Origin: Bacteroidota bacterium | GTDB lineage: Bacteria > Bacteroidota > Bacteroidia > AKYH767-A > JAHEYN01 | Length of the DNA: 33,583 bases | Direction of reading: 5' to 3' | NCBI GenBank assembly: GCA_947448795.1 | Contig: CANFOZ010000024.1 | Coordinates: 1-33,583 of the forward strand | Shown: piece by piece, positions 20,383 through 28,748 of the stretch | Layout of the letters: the number at the start of each line of letters is the position of its first letter | Numbering within the stretch: position 1 is the first letter of the stretch | Program-made: the position numbers and the translations under genes | The notes under the pieces: model-generated | Seen by the model: only the letters and a program-made list of their open reading frames with translations | Databases searched by the model: none | What the model was told of the DNA's origin: nothing

Positions 20383-21051
20383 ATGAGAACAGATTCAGAA
20401 ATTCAAAAAGACGTGATGGATGAATTCCGCTGGGAAGCATTGTTAAATGCGAGCGAAATCGGCGTGGCCGTGAAGCACGGTATTGTTACACTTACCGGCA
20501 GCGTTGACACTTACACAAAAAAATTAGCAGCTGAAAATGCAGCTAAAAATGTAGTCGGTGTAAAAGCAGTTGCCGAAAACATCGATGTAAAACTTACTTC
20601 GTACGGTAAGCGCAACGACACCGAGATCGCTGAAGCAGTTATCAATGCTTTGAAATGGCACACCGCGGTGAAAGAAGACAAAGTGAAAATTAAAGTGGAA
20701 GACGGTTGGGTTTCCCTAGAAGGTGAAGTGGAATGGGAATTTCAAAAGACGGCCGCGCGCTCAACCGTTGAAAACCTGAGCGGTGTTGTGGGCATCACCA
20801 ACAACATCAAAATCAAGCCGCAAGTTGGAGCCACCGATCTCAAAAAGAAAATCAGCGCCGCGTATCATCGCAATGCTACTATCGATGCAGAAAAAATCAC
20901 CCTCGATGTGGTGGGTGGTAAAGTAACGCTCCGTGGCAAAGTACGCTCGTATGCTGAAAAGAAAGACGCTGAAACGGCCGCTTGGCTTGCGCCTGGTGTT
21001 GACAAGGTTGAAAACAACCTTGAAATCGACACCGAAGTTTACGCCTACTAA
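20383..21051 (+). CDS. Triple BON-domain protein
   Basis: A 222-residue protein made of three BON domains with little else: about 1-70 (SEIQKDVMDEFRWEALLNASEIGVAVKHGIVTLTGSVDTYTKK... VAENIDV), 76-146 (NDTEIAEAVINALKWHTAV... GWVSLEGEVEWEFQKTAARSTVENLSGVVGITNNIKI) and 150-219 (TDLKKKISAAYHRNATIDAEKITLDVVGGKVTLRGKVRSYAEKKDAETAAW... VENNLEID). BON domains bind membranes or phospholipid and support envelope integrity under stress (OsmY type). No signal peptide is present, unlike OsmY, so it is probably cytoplasmic or peripheral. It has its own Crp/Fnr-type promoter and a terminator. Confidence 0.95.
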   Translation: MRTDSEIQKDVMDEFRWEALLNASEIGVAVKHGIVTLTGSVDTYTKKLAAENAAKNVVGVKAVAENIDVKLTSYGKRNDTEIAEAVINALKWHTAVKEDKVKIKVEDGWVSLEGEVEWEFQKTAARSTVENLSGVVGITNNIKIKPQVGATDLKKKISAAYHRNATIDAEKITLDVVGGKVTLRGKVRSYAEKKDAETAAWLAPGVDKVENNLEIDTEVYAY

Positions 21052-21069
21052 TTAACAAACTAATGCAGA

Positions 21070-21105
21070 AACGCTCGCACCGATAAAGTGCGGGCGTTTT
21101 TGTTT
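21070..21105 (+). terminator. Rho-independent terminator
   Basis: ACGCTCGCAC and GTGCGGGCGT pair (one T-G wobble) around CGATAAA and are followed by TTTTTG and TTTTTG. It ends the BON transcript. Confidence 0.8.
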
Positions 21106-21180
21106 TTGAGTATCTAAACGAAAACTTCGTATTTATAACGGTTTCATTGATTTTTGGTAATTTTACAAGAAATCTAAGAC

Positions 21181-22647
21181 ATGAAACCCAGGTATCTTTT
21201 TCTACTCCTTATTGTCTCTCTTTCGCTACACAACCTGCAAGCCAAAACAATGCAAGCCATGTGGTCGTATGGAGTGTTCTATGCGCCCGACAAAGGCCCC
21301 TACCTCGAAACCTATCTCAAGGTGATGGGGAATACGGTGGTCTGGAAAAAAACAAACAACTCGAATTACCAAGCTAGCATCACCGTTAACTTAACTATAA
21401 AGCAAGGCAGTACTTTAAAATACCACGACACGTATAACTTGCTAAGCCCAGAAAGCCAAGACACCAACTCGGTATATGATTTCATCGATCAACAACGCAT
21501 TCTTTTACCTGCCGGCGATTACGATTACACACTAGCTATCGCTGATGCTGGAAGGCTTTTGTCAAGCTCTGAAAAACCTTTTGAGACTACCGGTAAATTA
21601 TCCATTCGAATGGATAGCGCGAGTATTTTTATGTCCGATATTGAACTGCTCTCCGCTTTCAAAAAATCTACCCAAACAAACACACTAACCAGAAACGGTT
21701 ACGACCTCACTCCATTAGTAGACAACTACATCGGAAAGAGTGAGCAATCCTTGCGCTATTATGTAGAAATATACAACAGCGACAAGGTGCTTGGCGACAA
21801 CGATTACTTGGTAACCACGCAGATTATTGAAGACCATTCTAAAAAAGTCTTCGACAAATGCGCTGGCTTTCAAAAGCAACACGCAAAAAATTCGAATGCA
21901 GTATTGAGCGAACTGAACATCTCCGAACTACCCTCGGGCAACTATGAACTGCTCGTATCTGTAAAGAACAAAAGCAACGAAACGCTAGCCTCTCAAAAAC
22001 TTTTTTTTCAACGCAATAGCGCTGTAAAATCACCTTCGGCAAGCGTCGATAGCTCAGGCGTTTTGTCCTTCATAAAACCAATGCAAAACATCGACTCGCT
22101 GGAGAATCAAATTCGATGCTTGAAACCAATTGCTTCGCGCGAAGAATCAAATGCCATTGAGAACATCACGCGAACGAAAGATGTTCAGATGATGCAACTC
22201 TTCATCAGTAATTTTTGGATCAAAAAAGACGCAGAAAATCCAGAAGACGCTTGGACAACATACGAGCGTATGGTAACCCAAGTGAACAGTGATTACAAAA
22301 CAAAAATCTATCTGGGTTGCGAAACAGATCGTGGGCACACCTATCTAAAATACGGCAAACCTGATGTGATCTCTGAAAACAAACACGAGCCTAGCGCATA
22401 CCCTTATGAAATATGGCAATACTATAGGATTGACAACCAAACCAACCGGAAGTTTGTCTTTTACAATCCCGACCTCGTAAGCAACGATTATACGCTCCTG
22501 CATTCCAATGCAACAGGGGAGGTTTCAGACACACAATGGGAACTCAAGCTCAATAAACGCAACACGAGTTCAAATGGATTCGATAATACAACACAGCCCA
22601 ATCACTTCGGTGGCAAAGCCGATGAGATCTTTAAAAACCCGAAATAA
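21181..22647 (+). CDS. GWxTD domain-containing exported protein
   Basis: A 488-residue protein with a signal peptide (YLFLLLIVSLSLHNLQA, cleavage near residue 21). Residues about 25-300 are beta-sandwich-like repeats (WSYGVFYAPDKGPYLETYLKVMGNTV...). The C-terminal GWxTD domain (about 320-460) includes FISNFWIKKDAENPEDAWTTYERMVTQVNSDY, DRGHTYLKYGKPDVIS and PYEIWQYYRIDNQTNRKFVFYNPD. The namesake Gly-Trp-x-Thr-Asp is not literally kept. The family is common in Bacteroidota and Acidobacteriota and presumed to act in the periplasm; its molecular role is not established. It is convergent with lon, sharing a bidirectional terminator. Confidence 0.88.
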   Translation: MKPRYLFLLLIVSLSLHNLQAKTMQAMWSYGVFYAPDKGPYLETYLKVMGNTVVWKKTNNSNYQASITVNLTIKQGSTLKYHDTYNLLSPESQDTNSVYDFIDQQRILLPAGDYDYTLAIADAGRLLSSSEKPFETTGKLSIRMDSASIFMSDIELLSAFKKSTQTNTLTRNGYDLTPLVDNYIGKSEQSLRYYVEIYNSDKVLGDNDYLVTTQIIEDHSKKVFDKCAGFQKQHAKNSNAVLSELNISELPSGNYELLVSVKNKSNETLASQKLFFQRNSAVKSPSASVDSSGVLSFIKPMQNIDSLENQIRCLKPIASREESNAIENITRTKDVQMMQLFISNFWIKKDAENPEDAWTTYERMVTQVNSDYKTKIYLGCETDRGHTYLKYGKPDVISENKHEPSAYPYEIWQYYRIDNQTNRKFVFYNPDLVSNDYTLLHSNATGEVSDTQWELKLNKRNTSSNGFDNTTQPNHFGGKADEIFKNPK

Positions 22648-22652
22648 CAAAC

Positions 22653-22683
22653 AAAAAAAAACCCGGTATTACCGGGTTTTTTT
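22653..22683. terminator. Bidirectional terminator between GWxTD gene and lon
   Basis: An A run, CCCGGTA, TT, TACCGGG and a T run form a 7-bp GC-rich stem extended by A-T pairs. It works on both strands between the two convergent genes. Confidence 0.85.
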
Positions 22684-22690
22684 ATTTCAA

Positions 22691-25177
22691 TTAAGCGTGT
22701 ACTACATCGCGTTGATTTGTTGGAATACTAAGATCCAAGGGGTTTTTCGCTTTTTCCTTGGTGATAGCAAGTTTTAAAACATCCAGCATATCCGTCACAT
22801 ATTCAAACTTCATCCCTTTCAGGTAATCGGCTTTAATCTCTTCCACATCCTTCCGATTGTCTTCACAAAGGATAATTTCAGCTATGCCAGCACGCTTGGC
22901 CGCCAAGATCTTTTCTTTGATACCTCCAACGGGCAATACCTTGCCACGCAAGGTTATCTCTCCTGTCATCGCCAACTTCGACTTTACAAGTCTTTGCGTA
23001 AAGGCAGATGCTAATGCGGTCAACATCGTAATTCCTGCTGATGGACCATCTTTGGGCGTCGCTCCTTCAGGTACATGCAAGTGAATATCGAAATGATCAA
23101 ACACCCTTGCGTCTATCCCCAAATCCTTTGTATGGGCCTGCAAAAATGCCAATGCAATAATTGCAGACTCTTTCATAACCTCTCCCAGATTACCCGTCAA
23201 GGTTAGCTTGCCCTTTCCAGCATGCAAACTCGTTTCAATGAATAAAATATCGCCACCAAAGGATGTCCATGCCAATCCCGTTACCACACCTGGGTAGGAA
23301 TTGTCAATAAAGCGATCGCGACGATAAATCGGCGCACCAAGAATTTTGGTCAAGTCGTCCTTCTGTATGGTTTTGTTGTATGACTCTTCTAAAGCAACTG
23401 ATTTTGCAATACCGCGTACCATGGTCGCTACTTTTCGCTCCAAGGTACGAACGCCTGATTCCGCAGTATACTCTTCAATTATATGCTCAAGGATATCATT
23501 GCTAAATTTAGCATGCGTCTTTTTTAAACCATGCATACTAAGCTGCTTGGGTACCAAGTGTCGATGAGCTATCTCAATCTTCTCTTCCACAGTATAACCT
23601 GTGATATCAATAATCTCCATGCGGTCGCGCAGGGCTGGCTGAATGGCCGCAAGATTATTGGCGGTGGCAATAAACAAGACATTCGACAAATCGAAATCCA
23701 ACTCCAAATAGTTGTCGTAAAAGGCATTGTTTTGTTCCGGATCAAGTACCTCTAGTAGAGCCGATGACGGATCACCGTGATAATCACTGCCTAACTTATC
23801 AATTTCATCCAACACAAAAACAGGATTAGACGATTTGGCTTTTTTGATGGATTGCATGATGCGCCCTGGCATTGCACCGATGTATGTTTTGCGATGCCCT
23901 CTAATTTCAGCTTCGTCGCGCAAACCGCCAAGCGACATGCGGACATATTTACGTCCAAGTGCGCGTGCGATGGATTTACCCAACGATGTTTTACCAACGC
24001 CCGGAGGACCGAAAAAACAAAGTATCGGCGACTTCATATCCTTCTTCAACTTCAATACCGCTAAATGCTCCATGATGCGCGTCTTAACTTTATCCAAGCC
24101 GAAATGATCACCATCTAAAATCGTTTGAGCATGTTTTAGATCGAAATTATCTTTCGTGTATTCATTCCAAGGAATCTCTAAAAGCGTATCTAAGTAATTA
24201 AGGATGACAGAGTATTCAGCAGCTGCAGGATTCATGCGTTGCAAACGCTCTATCTCCTTCTCAAAACTCGCCTTCACGGTTGGGCTCCACTTCTTTTTCT
24301 TTGCCTTCTCCTTCATGTCGTTAATCTCCTTGTCCATGGTGTTGCCACCCAACTCATCCTGAATAGTTTTGAGTTGTTGGTTCAAGAAATATTCACGCTG
24401 CTGCTTGTCAATATCTGTCTTCACCTTGCTCTGAATCTGATTCTTCAGCTCAAGCATCTGCAGCTCTTTGGTAAGGTGCTCCAAAACGGTAGTCGCTCGA
24501 TCAGTCAAACCAGCAATCTCCAACATCTGCTGCTTTTTCTCCACATCCACATTCATGTTGGACGAGATGAAATTGACAAGAAAGGCAGGACTCTCGATGT
24601 TTTTTATTGCAAAGGCCGCTTCTGTTGGAATATTGGGCGACTGCTGTATGATCTGCGTAGCTAAATCCTTTAAAGAGCTTATCAAGGCAGCAAATTCTTT
24701 ATCCTTTGGAACGGGCTTCACGTCGCTAAAGGGAGCAACAGTGGCTCTGAAATACGGATCCGATTGCGTCATCTCCTTAAGCTCGAACCGACGCTTTCCT
24801 TGAATAATAACTGTGGTGCTGCCATCTGGCATGCGCAACATCTTAAGGATGTTAGCCACCGTTCCAACGCGATTTAAATCTTCAAAAGTCGGATCCTCAA
24901 CCGACACGTTCTTTTGTGCCACAGCTCCAATAATCCGATCGGCCTTATAAGCGTCTTTGATGAGCTTGATGGACTTGTCGCGACCAACTGTGATAGGAAT
25001 CACAACACCGGGAAAAAGGACCGTGTTGCGTAATGGCAAAATAGGTAACGATTCCGGAAAGTTTTCCGTATTCATAACCTCTTCGTCTTCAGGAGTCAAT
25101 AAAGGAATAAAGTCGCTATCGTCGTCCAGAATTCCTGAAAGCTCGTAATCAGTTAATTCAAAATTATTTTTTTTCAT
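22691..25177 (-). CDS. lon: ATP-dependent protease Lon
   Basis: An 828-residue cytosolic AAA+ serine protease degrading misfolded and regulatory proteins. The substrate-recognition N domain spans about 43-245 (LPILPLRNTVLFPGVVIPI...), followed by a coiled-coil linker (about 245-320). In the ATPase domain Walker A is GPPGVGKTS (390-398) and Walker B VFVLDEID (453-460). Arg finger segments follow in the usual places. The protease domain carries PKDGPSAG with Ser713, and Lys756 in GGIKEKILAA, spaced 43 residues apart as in E. coli Lon (Ser679/Lys722). The acidic N-terminal extension (about 1-40) is usual for Bacteroidota Lon. Full length and intact. No clear -7 element is seen upstream. Confidence 0.98.
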   Translation of the reverse strand: MKKNNFELTDYELSGILDDDSDFIPLLTPEDEEVMNTENFPESLPILPLRNTVLFPGVVIPITVGRDKSIKLIKDAYKADRIIGAVAQKNVSVEDPTFEDLNRVGTVANILKMLRMPDGSTTVIIQGKRRFELKEMTQSDPYFRATVAPFSDVKPVPKDKEFAALISSLKDLATQIIQQSPNIPTEAAFAIKNIESPAFLVNFISSNMNVDVEKKQQMLEIAGLTDRATTVLEHLTKELQMLELKNQIQSKVKTDIDKQQREYFLNQQLKTIQDELGGNTMDKEINDMKEKAKKKKWSPTVKASFEKEIERLQRMNPAAAEYSVILNYLDTLLEIPWNEYTKDNFDLKHAQTILDGDHFGLDKVKTRIMEHLAVLKLKKDMKSPILCFFGPPGVGKTSLGKSIARALGRKYVRMSLGGLRDEAEIRGHRKTYIGAMPGRIMQSIKKAKSSNPVFVLDEIDKLGSDYHGDPSSALLEVLDPEQNNAFYDNYLELDFDLSNVLFIATANNLAAIQPALRDRMEIIDITGYTVEEKIEIAHRHLVPKQLSMHGLKKTHAKFSNDILEHIIEEYTAESGVRTLERKVATMVRGIAKSVALEESYNKTIQKDDLTKILGAPIYRRDRFIDNSYPGVVTGLAWTSFGGDILFIETSLHAGKGKLTLTGNLGEVMKESAIIALAFLQAHTKDLGIDARVFDHFDIHLHVPEGATPKDGPSAGITMLTALASAFTQRLVKSKLAMTGEITLRGKVLPVGGIKEKILAAKRAGIAEIILCEDNRKDVEEIKADYLKGMKFEYVTDMLDVLKLAITKEKAKNPLDLSIPTNQRDVVHA

Positions 25178-25287
25178 ATATATCGGTCAGTTTGTCAGAG
25201 AAAATTAGCTGCAATCGAATTCGCTATCGAATTGCTATGTTTCCCCTATGGTTACGATAACCGTGCCACATCAAACGCAACAAAAAC

Positions 25288-26208
25288 CTACTTTGCCCCT
25301 GTCAGTTTTTGGTATTTATTGATGTTCGTTGGGTCGAGTTCGTTAAGCAAAGTATATGCGCGGGATTTCTCGTCGGCGTTAGCCTCCGAGAAAATATTGA
25401 CGAATTCATCAGCCTTCGCAGCAAAAAATGTTTGTATGATTAAACTACCTGGCTTCTCCATGTTCACTTTACGCAGTGTTCCCAGCGCTTCCATGATTGC
25501 TGCTCGGCCTTCTACAACATTCTGATGCATCTGATCTAGACCGGTACGATGAAAACCATAATACACATCATGCATGCCCTTCATCTGCACATTGTTTAAA
25601 TTTTCAGCAAGCCAATACCGGTTTCGAGTACCCTCAAAAGCCTTCCAGCCCTTCTCCTTAGCCATCTGCGCATTAGTCACGATGTTCTGCGCTTTCTGAA
25701 AATAAGGAACGCCTGCTGATGGACCAAAGGAATCGTAATCAAGCCCGATTATGATGTTAGCATAAAAAGCCAAAGCCGAAGTGAGCGTGGATGTGAATGT
25801 TTGTTCGTTATAGTCCAGGGGCTCAAACTCAACATATTTAAAAGAAAAATTCTCGTCGTTGAAGTTGATGAGCGTGGAGTTGTAAGAAGATTTATAGACT
25901 GGGCGACGTGTCTGAACCTGAATCGCGGCAGTGAACTCGTCGCTCATGTTGTGCTCAGTGACGGTTATCATGATGCTACACTCAATGCGCTCCTGATTCA
26001 AAAATTGATCACCGGTCCACTTTGTGTTGTTCATGAACTCGGTAATTTCCTTCTTTAGCGTCTCGAACACCTGCTTGTCCTGACCTTGCACCTGTGGCGC
26101 ATTAACCTGTACCGTACAATTGAGCTCTTGCGCCTGCAGCAGCTGATAGCTACTCAAAACAAGCAGCATAAAAAGCAACACGACCCGATTCATTGAAAAT
26201 TTGATCAT
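25288..26208 (-). CDS. DUF4835 family exported protein
   Basis: A 306-residue protein with a signal peptide (VVLLFMLLVLSSYQLLQAQ, cleavage near residue 27). The mature part opens ELNCTVQVNAPQVQGQDKQVFETLKKEITEFMNNTKWTGDQF and includes FSFKYVEFEPLDYNEQTFTSTLTSALAFYANIIIGLDYDSFGPSAGVPYFQKAQNIVTNAQ, the conserved core of DUF4835. The family is restricted to Bacteroidota and almost always sits directly after coaBC; its function is unknown. Here the ATG overlaps the coaBC stop by four bases. An inner ATG (26193) would give a shorter signal peptide. Confidence 0.92.
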   Translation of the reverse strand: MIKFSMNRVVLLFMLLVLSSYQLLQAQELNCTVQVNAPQVQGQDKQVFETLKKEITEFMNNTKWTGDQFLNQERIECSIMITVTEHNMSDEFTAAIQVQTRRPVYKSSYNSTLINFNDENFSFKYVEFEPLDYNEQTFTSTLTSALAFYANIIIGLDYDSFGPSAGVPYFQKAQNIVTNAQMAKEKGWKAFEGTRNRYWLAENLNNVQMKGMHDVYYGFHRTGLDQMHQNVVEGRAAIMEALGTLRKVNMEKPGSLIIQTFFAAKADEFVNIFSEANADEKSRAYTLLNELDPTNINKYQKLTGAK

Positions 26209-27404
26209 CGTTTAATTACTAGTTCGGTCAAAGCATCCGCAATATCCTTCGCTACCTCCTGCTTGTGCTTTAACCCAAATGTAGTGATTTTATTATGCTT
26301 GTCGATGAAAGAAACTTTGTTCGTATCAGTGCCGAAGCCTGCACCCTGATCCTGCAAAGAGTTCAAAACAATAAGATCAAGATTCTTTTTACGCACTTTA
26401 TCTTTAGCGTTTTCTACACCATCGGTCGATTCTAATGCAAAACCAATCAAAACCTGGTCTGCTTTCTTCAAACGCCCTAACTCCTCTAGCACATCGGCTG
26501 TCGCTTGCAGGTTGATTACAGGTAGCGAATCGCCTTTTTTAATTTTCCCTTCGTGCTTGCTACTTGGCGTAAAATCAGCTACGGCAGCTGCCATAACAGC
26601 TGCACTGCATGTCGAATAGTGTACCATACACTGCTGAAACATTTCTGCTGCTGAAACGATGCGGGTTAGATGGATGTTCGAATGCGCAACATCAAGCGCA
26701 ACAGGACCGCTCACAAGCTCCACAAGGGCGCCCCGCGCAGCCAACACCTCTGCAATAGCAAAGCCCATTTTGCCCGAAGAATGATTACCTAAGAATCGAA
26801 CATCATCGATAGCTTCAAAAGTAGGTCCTGCGGTTACCAATATTCGATGTCCATGCAAAGGCGCTTCTTTTAGTAAATCATCGCGCAATCGCTGCACAAT
26901 CTGTTCAGGTTCTTCCATCCGCCCCTCGCCCTCCAAACCGCTTGCAAGCGAACCTGTAGCAGGGTAAATAATTCGGTTACCCGAAGCCCCAATGCGCTTT
27001 AAATTATCTTGCGTGCTGCTGTGACGATACATCTCAAGATCCATCGCAGGGGCAACATAAACAGGACATTCTGCCGAAAGATAAACCGCCATCAACAGAT
27101 TATCACACTGCCCGGTAGCCATTTTCGACAAGGTGGATGCGGTACAAGGCGCTATGAGCAGCAAATCAGCCCATCGTCCTAAATCAACATGGTTGTTCCA
27201 AACACCATCCGTAACCAATTCGGTTTGAACAGGATGCTTGGAAAGCACTGAAAGCGTCAAAGGAGTAATAAATTCAACAGCTTTAGGAGTCATCACCACG
27301 CGCACCTCGGCGCCACTTTTAATGAGTAAACGCACCAAGTGCGCCGACTTATAAGCAGCTATGCCGCCAGTTACACCAACCAGTATTTTTTTGCCGCTCA
27401 GCAT
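26205..27404 (-). CDS. coaBC: Bifunctional phosphopantothenoylcysteine decarboxylase/ligase
   Basis: A 399-residue coenzyme A biosynthesis enzyme. CoaB (C-terminal) joins cysteine to 4'-phosphopantothenate; CoaC (N-terminal, FMN) decarboxylates the product. The CoaC domain (about 1-180) shows GGIAAYKSAHLVRLL, the active-site region WNNHVDLGRWADLLLIAPCTASTLSKMATGQCDNLL and APAMDLEMYRH. The CoaB domain (about 188-399) shows ILVTAGPTFEAIDDVRFLGNHSSGKMGFAIAE and AVADFTPSSKHEGKIKK, then LIGFALES and NSLQDQGAGFGTDTNKVSFI. Length and motifs are complete. It is third in the bamD-rpoZ-coaBC-DUF4835 operon. Confidence 0.97.
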   Translation of the reverse strand: MLSGKKILVGVTGGIAAYKSAHLVRLLIKSGAEVRVVMTPKAVEFITPLTLSVLSKHPVQTELVTDGVWNNHVDLGRWADLLLIAPCTASTLSKMATGQCDNLLMAVYLSAECPVYVAPAMDLEMYRHSSTQDNLKRIGASGNRIIYPATGSLASGLEGEGRMEEPEQIVQRLRDDLLKEAPLHGHRILVTAGPTFEAIDDVRFLGNHSSGKMGFAIAEVLAARGALVELVSGPVALDVAHSNIHLTRIVSAAEMFQQCMVHYSTCSAAVMAAAVADFTPSSKHEGKIKKGDSLPVINLQATADVLEELGRLKKADQVLIGFALESTDGVENAKDKVRKKNLDLIVLNSLQDQGAGFGTDTNKVSFIDKHNKITTFGLKHKQEVAKDIADALTELVIKR

Positions 27405-27479
27405 GGGGTGAAAATGAACATGCCGGCCTCATCACACGCTTAGCGGGATAAGAACCGGCAGGTTTCGATTGTAATTAAA

Positions 27480-27815
27480 TTAGATAGAATCTTTTGCTTC
27501 TTCGTTGGCTGGATTGCGGAAATACACATTTCCATCCAGATACTCTTGAATAGCAATAAGAGACGGCTTTGGCATACGCTCATACTGACGTGAAAGCTCA
27601 ATCTGCTCGCGGTTCTCAAATACCTCTTCGAGATTGTCACTTAGATTGTTGAACTCAACCAAACGACCACTAATCTCTTCTTTCAAGTCAGTTGATAGTT
27701 GATTGGCACGCTTAGCAATCACAGAAACCGTTTCGTAAATGTTGCCGATACGGCTTTCCATTTCAGCGATATCGCGCGTTACTGTGGATGTGGCAGTTGT
27801 TGGTTTGTATTTCAT
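27480..27815 (-). CDS. rpoZ: RNA polymerase omega/Rpb6-like subunit
   Basis: A 111-residue protein of the Bacteroidota-type omega (RNA_pol_Rpb6) family, which stabilises the beta' subunit. The core is RDIAEMESRIGNIYETVSVIAKRANQLSTDLKEEISGRLVEF, corresponding to the omega helices that wrap beta'. The C-terminal tail (PKPSLIAIQEYLDGNVYFRNP) is characteristic of this phylum's form. It sits 14 bases after bamD and 75 bases before coaBC, the standard Bacteroidota order. Confidence 0.9.
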   Translation of the reverse strand: MKYKPTTATSTVTRDIAEMESRIGNIYETVSVIAKRANQLSTDLKEEISGRLVEFNNLSDNLEEVFENREQIELSRQYERMPKPSLIAIQEYLDGNVYFRNPANEEAKDSI

Positions 27816-27829
27816 GTGTGATGTGTTGA

Positions 27830-28651
27830 TTACGAATTGTTTTTTTTCAATTTATCGATCTGCTTTACTGTATTCTCAAATATAAGCTGAGATTCCTTCA
27901 GATATAATCCATTTCCGGAAAAAGCATCAATGTAGGCGTTGTATGCTTCCACCGCGGCTTTTAATCGCTCAGACTTTTTCGCCTCTATACTATTAATACC
28001 CAAAAGATAACTCGCCCTTAAAATATAGAACATCGACCGCTCCCGATAATGCGTATCAGGAAAGTCTTTGAGCATATTTTTGAATGCAAAGATAGCAGAT
28101 TTATATTCTTCCATGTTAAAGTAGAGCTCCGCATTGTCAAAAGACTTGATTTCGAGCTTTAAACGCAACTTATCCATAATCTCATTACAATCCTTAACCC
28201 GAACACTTGTTGGATAACGATTGATAAAAAGCTGAATCTCATTGATGGCTTTTGCCGTATTGGTTTGGTCTAGCGAGTAAACCGGCGAATCCAAATAATA
28301 ACAATAGGCTATCATGTAGTTGCACTCTTCAGCATATAGGCTCTTCGGATAGGTTTTTACAAAATTATCGAAGTGGTAGGCAGCCATCTGATATTCGCCT
28401 AGATAATACTGCGTATATGCGTAGTAATAGAAGATCTTTTCGGCTTTTTGGGTGGCTCTTGAAATTGGGAGCAACTCCTCAAACAAGCTTGAAGCGCGGA
28501 AGTAATCCTTCTTGTCGTAATACTTCACCGCCATGTCGTATTTAATGTCGTAATTATTGGACTTCAAGGTCTTCTGATACTCGCTGCAAGAGGCTAACAA
28601 GAGCATCATCGACAACGACAAGAATAAAATCCGAATAAATGGGCTTTTCAT
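27830..28651 (-). CDS. bamD: Outer membrane assembly lipoprotein BamD
   Basis: A 273-residue lipoprotein of the BAM complex that inserts beta-barrels into the outer membrane. The signal (KSPFIRILFLSLSMMLLLAS) ends in the lipobox ASC, with the lipid-bearing Cys at about 22. Five TPR-like repeats follow (AVKYYDKKDYFRASSLFEELL, YYYAYTQYYLGEYQMAAYHFDNFVKTYPKS, CNYMIAYCYYL..., AELYFNMEEYKSAIFAFKNMLKDFPDT, AVEAYNAYIDAF). The start at 28651 is used because the -7 element TATCTTTG occupies 28661-28668, so the ATG at 28663 cannot be transcribed. Predicted leader is only a few bases. Confidence 0.92.
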   Translation of the reverse strand: MKSPFIRILFLSLSMMLLLASCSEYQKTLKSNNYDIKYDMAVKYYDKKDYFRASSLFEELLPISRATQKAEKIFYYYAYTQYYLGEYQMAAYHFDNFVKTYPKSLYAEECNYMIAYCYYLDSPVYSLDQTNTAKAINEIQLFINRYPTSVRVKDCNEIMDKLRLKLEIKSFDNAELYFNMEEYKSAIFAFKNMLKDFPDTHYRERSMFYILRASYLLGINSIEAKKSERLKAAVEAYNAYIDAFSGNGLYLKESQLIFENTVKQIDKLKKNNS

Positions 28652-28660
28652 GGAGGGGTG

Positions 28661-28668
28661 CAAAGATA
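28661..28668 (-). promoter_or_regulatory. -7 element of the bamD operon
   Basis: TATCTTTG on the minus strand is a perfect TAnnTTTG, nine bases from the bamD ATG. A TTTT (not TTTG) sits 20 bases upstream. Transcripts from here would be leaderless or nearly so. Confidence 0.6.
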
Positions 28669-28748
28669 CGACAAAAATACAAGAACAGAAAACGGCTTTT
28701 ATCGCTTATTATTGCAATAACGCTAAGAAAACAAACGCAAACCAATAA

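Noticed and set aside
27440-27640. 66-codon frame between coaBC and rpoZ
   Set aside because: It mostly overlaps rpoZ in another frame and has no homologous look; the gap of 75 bases holds no gene.
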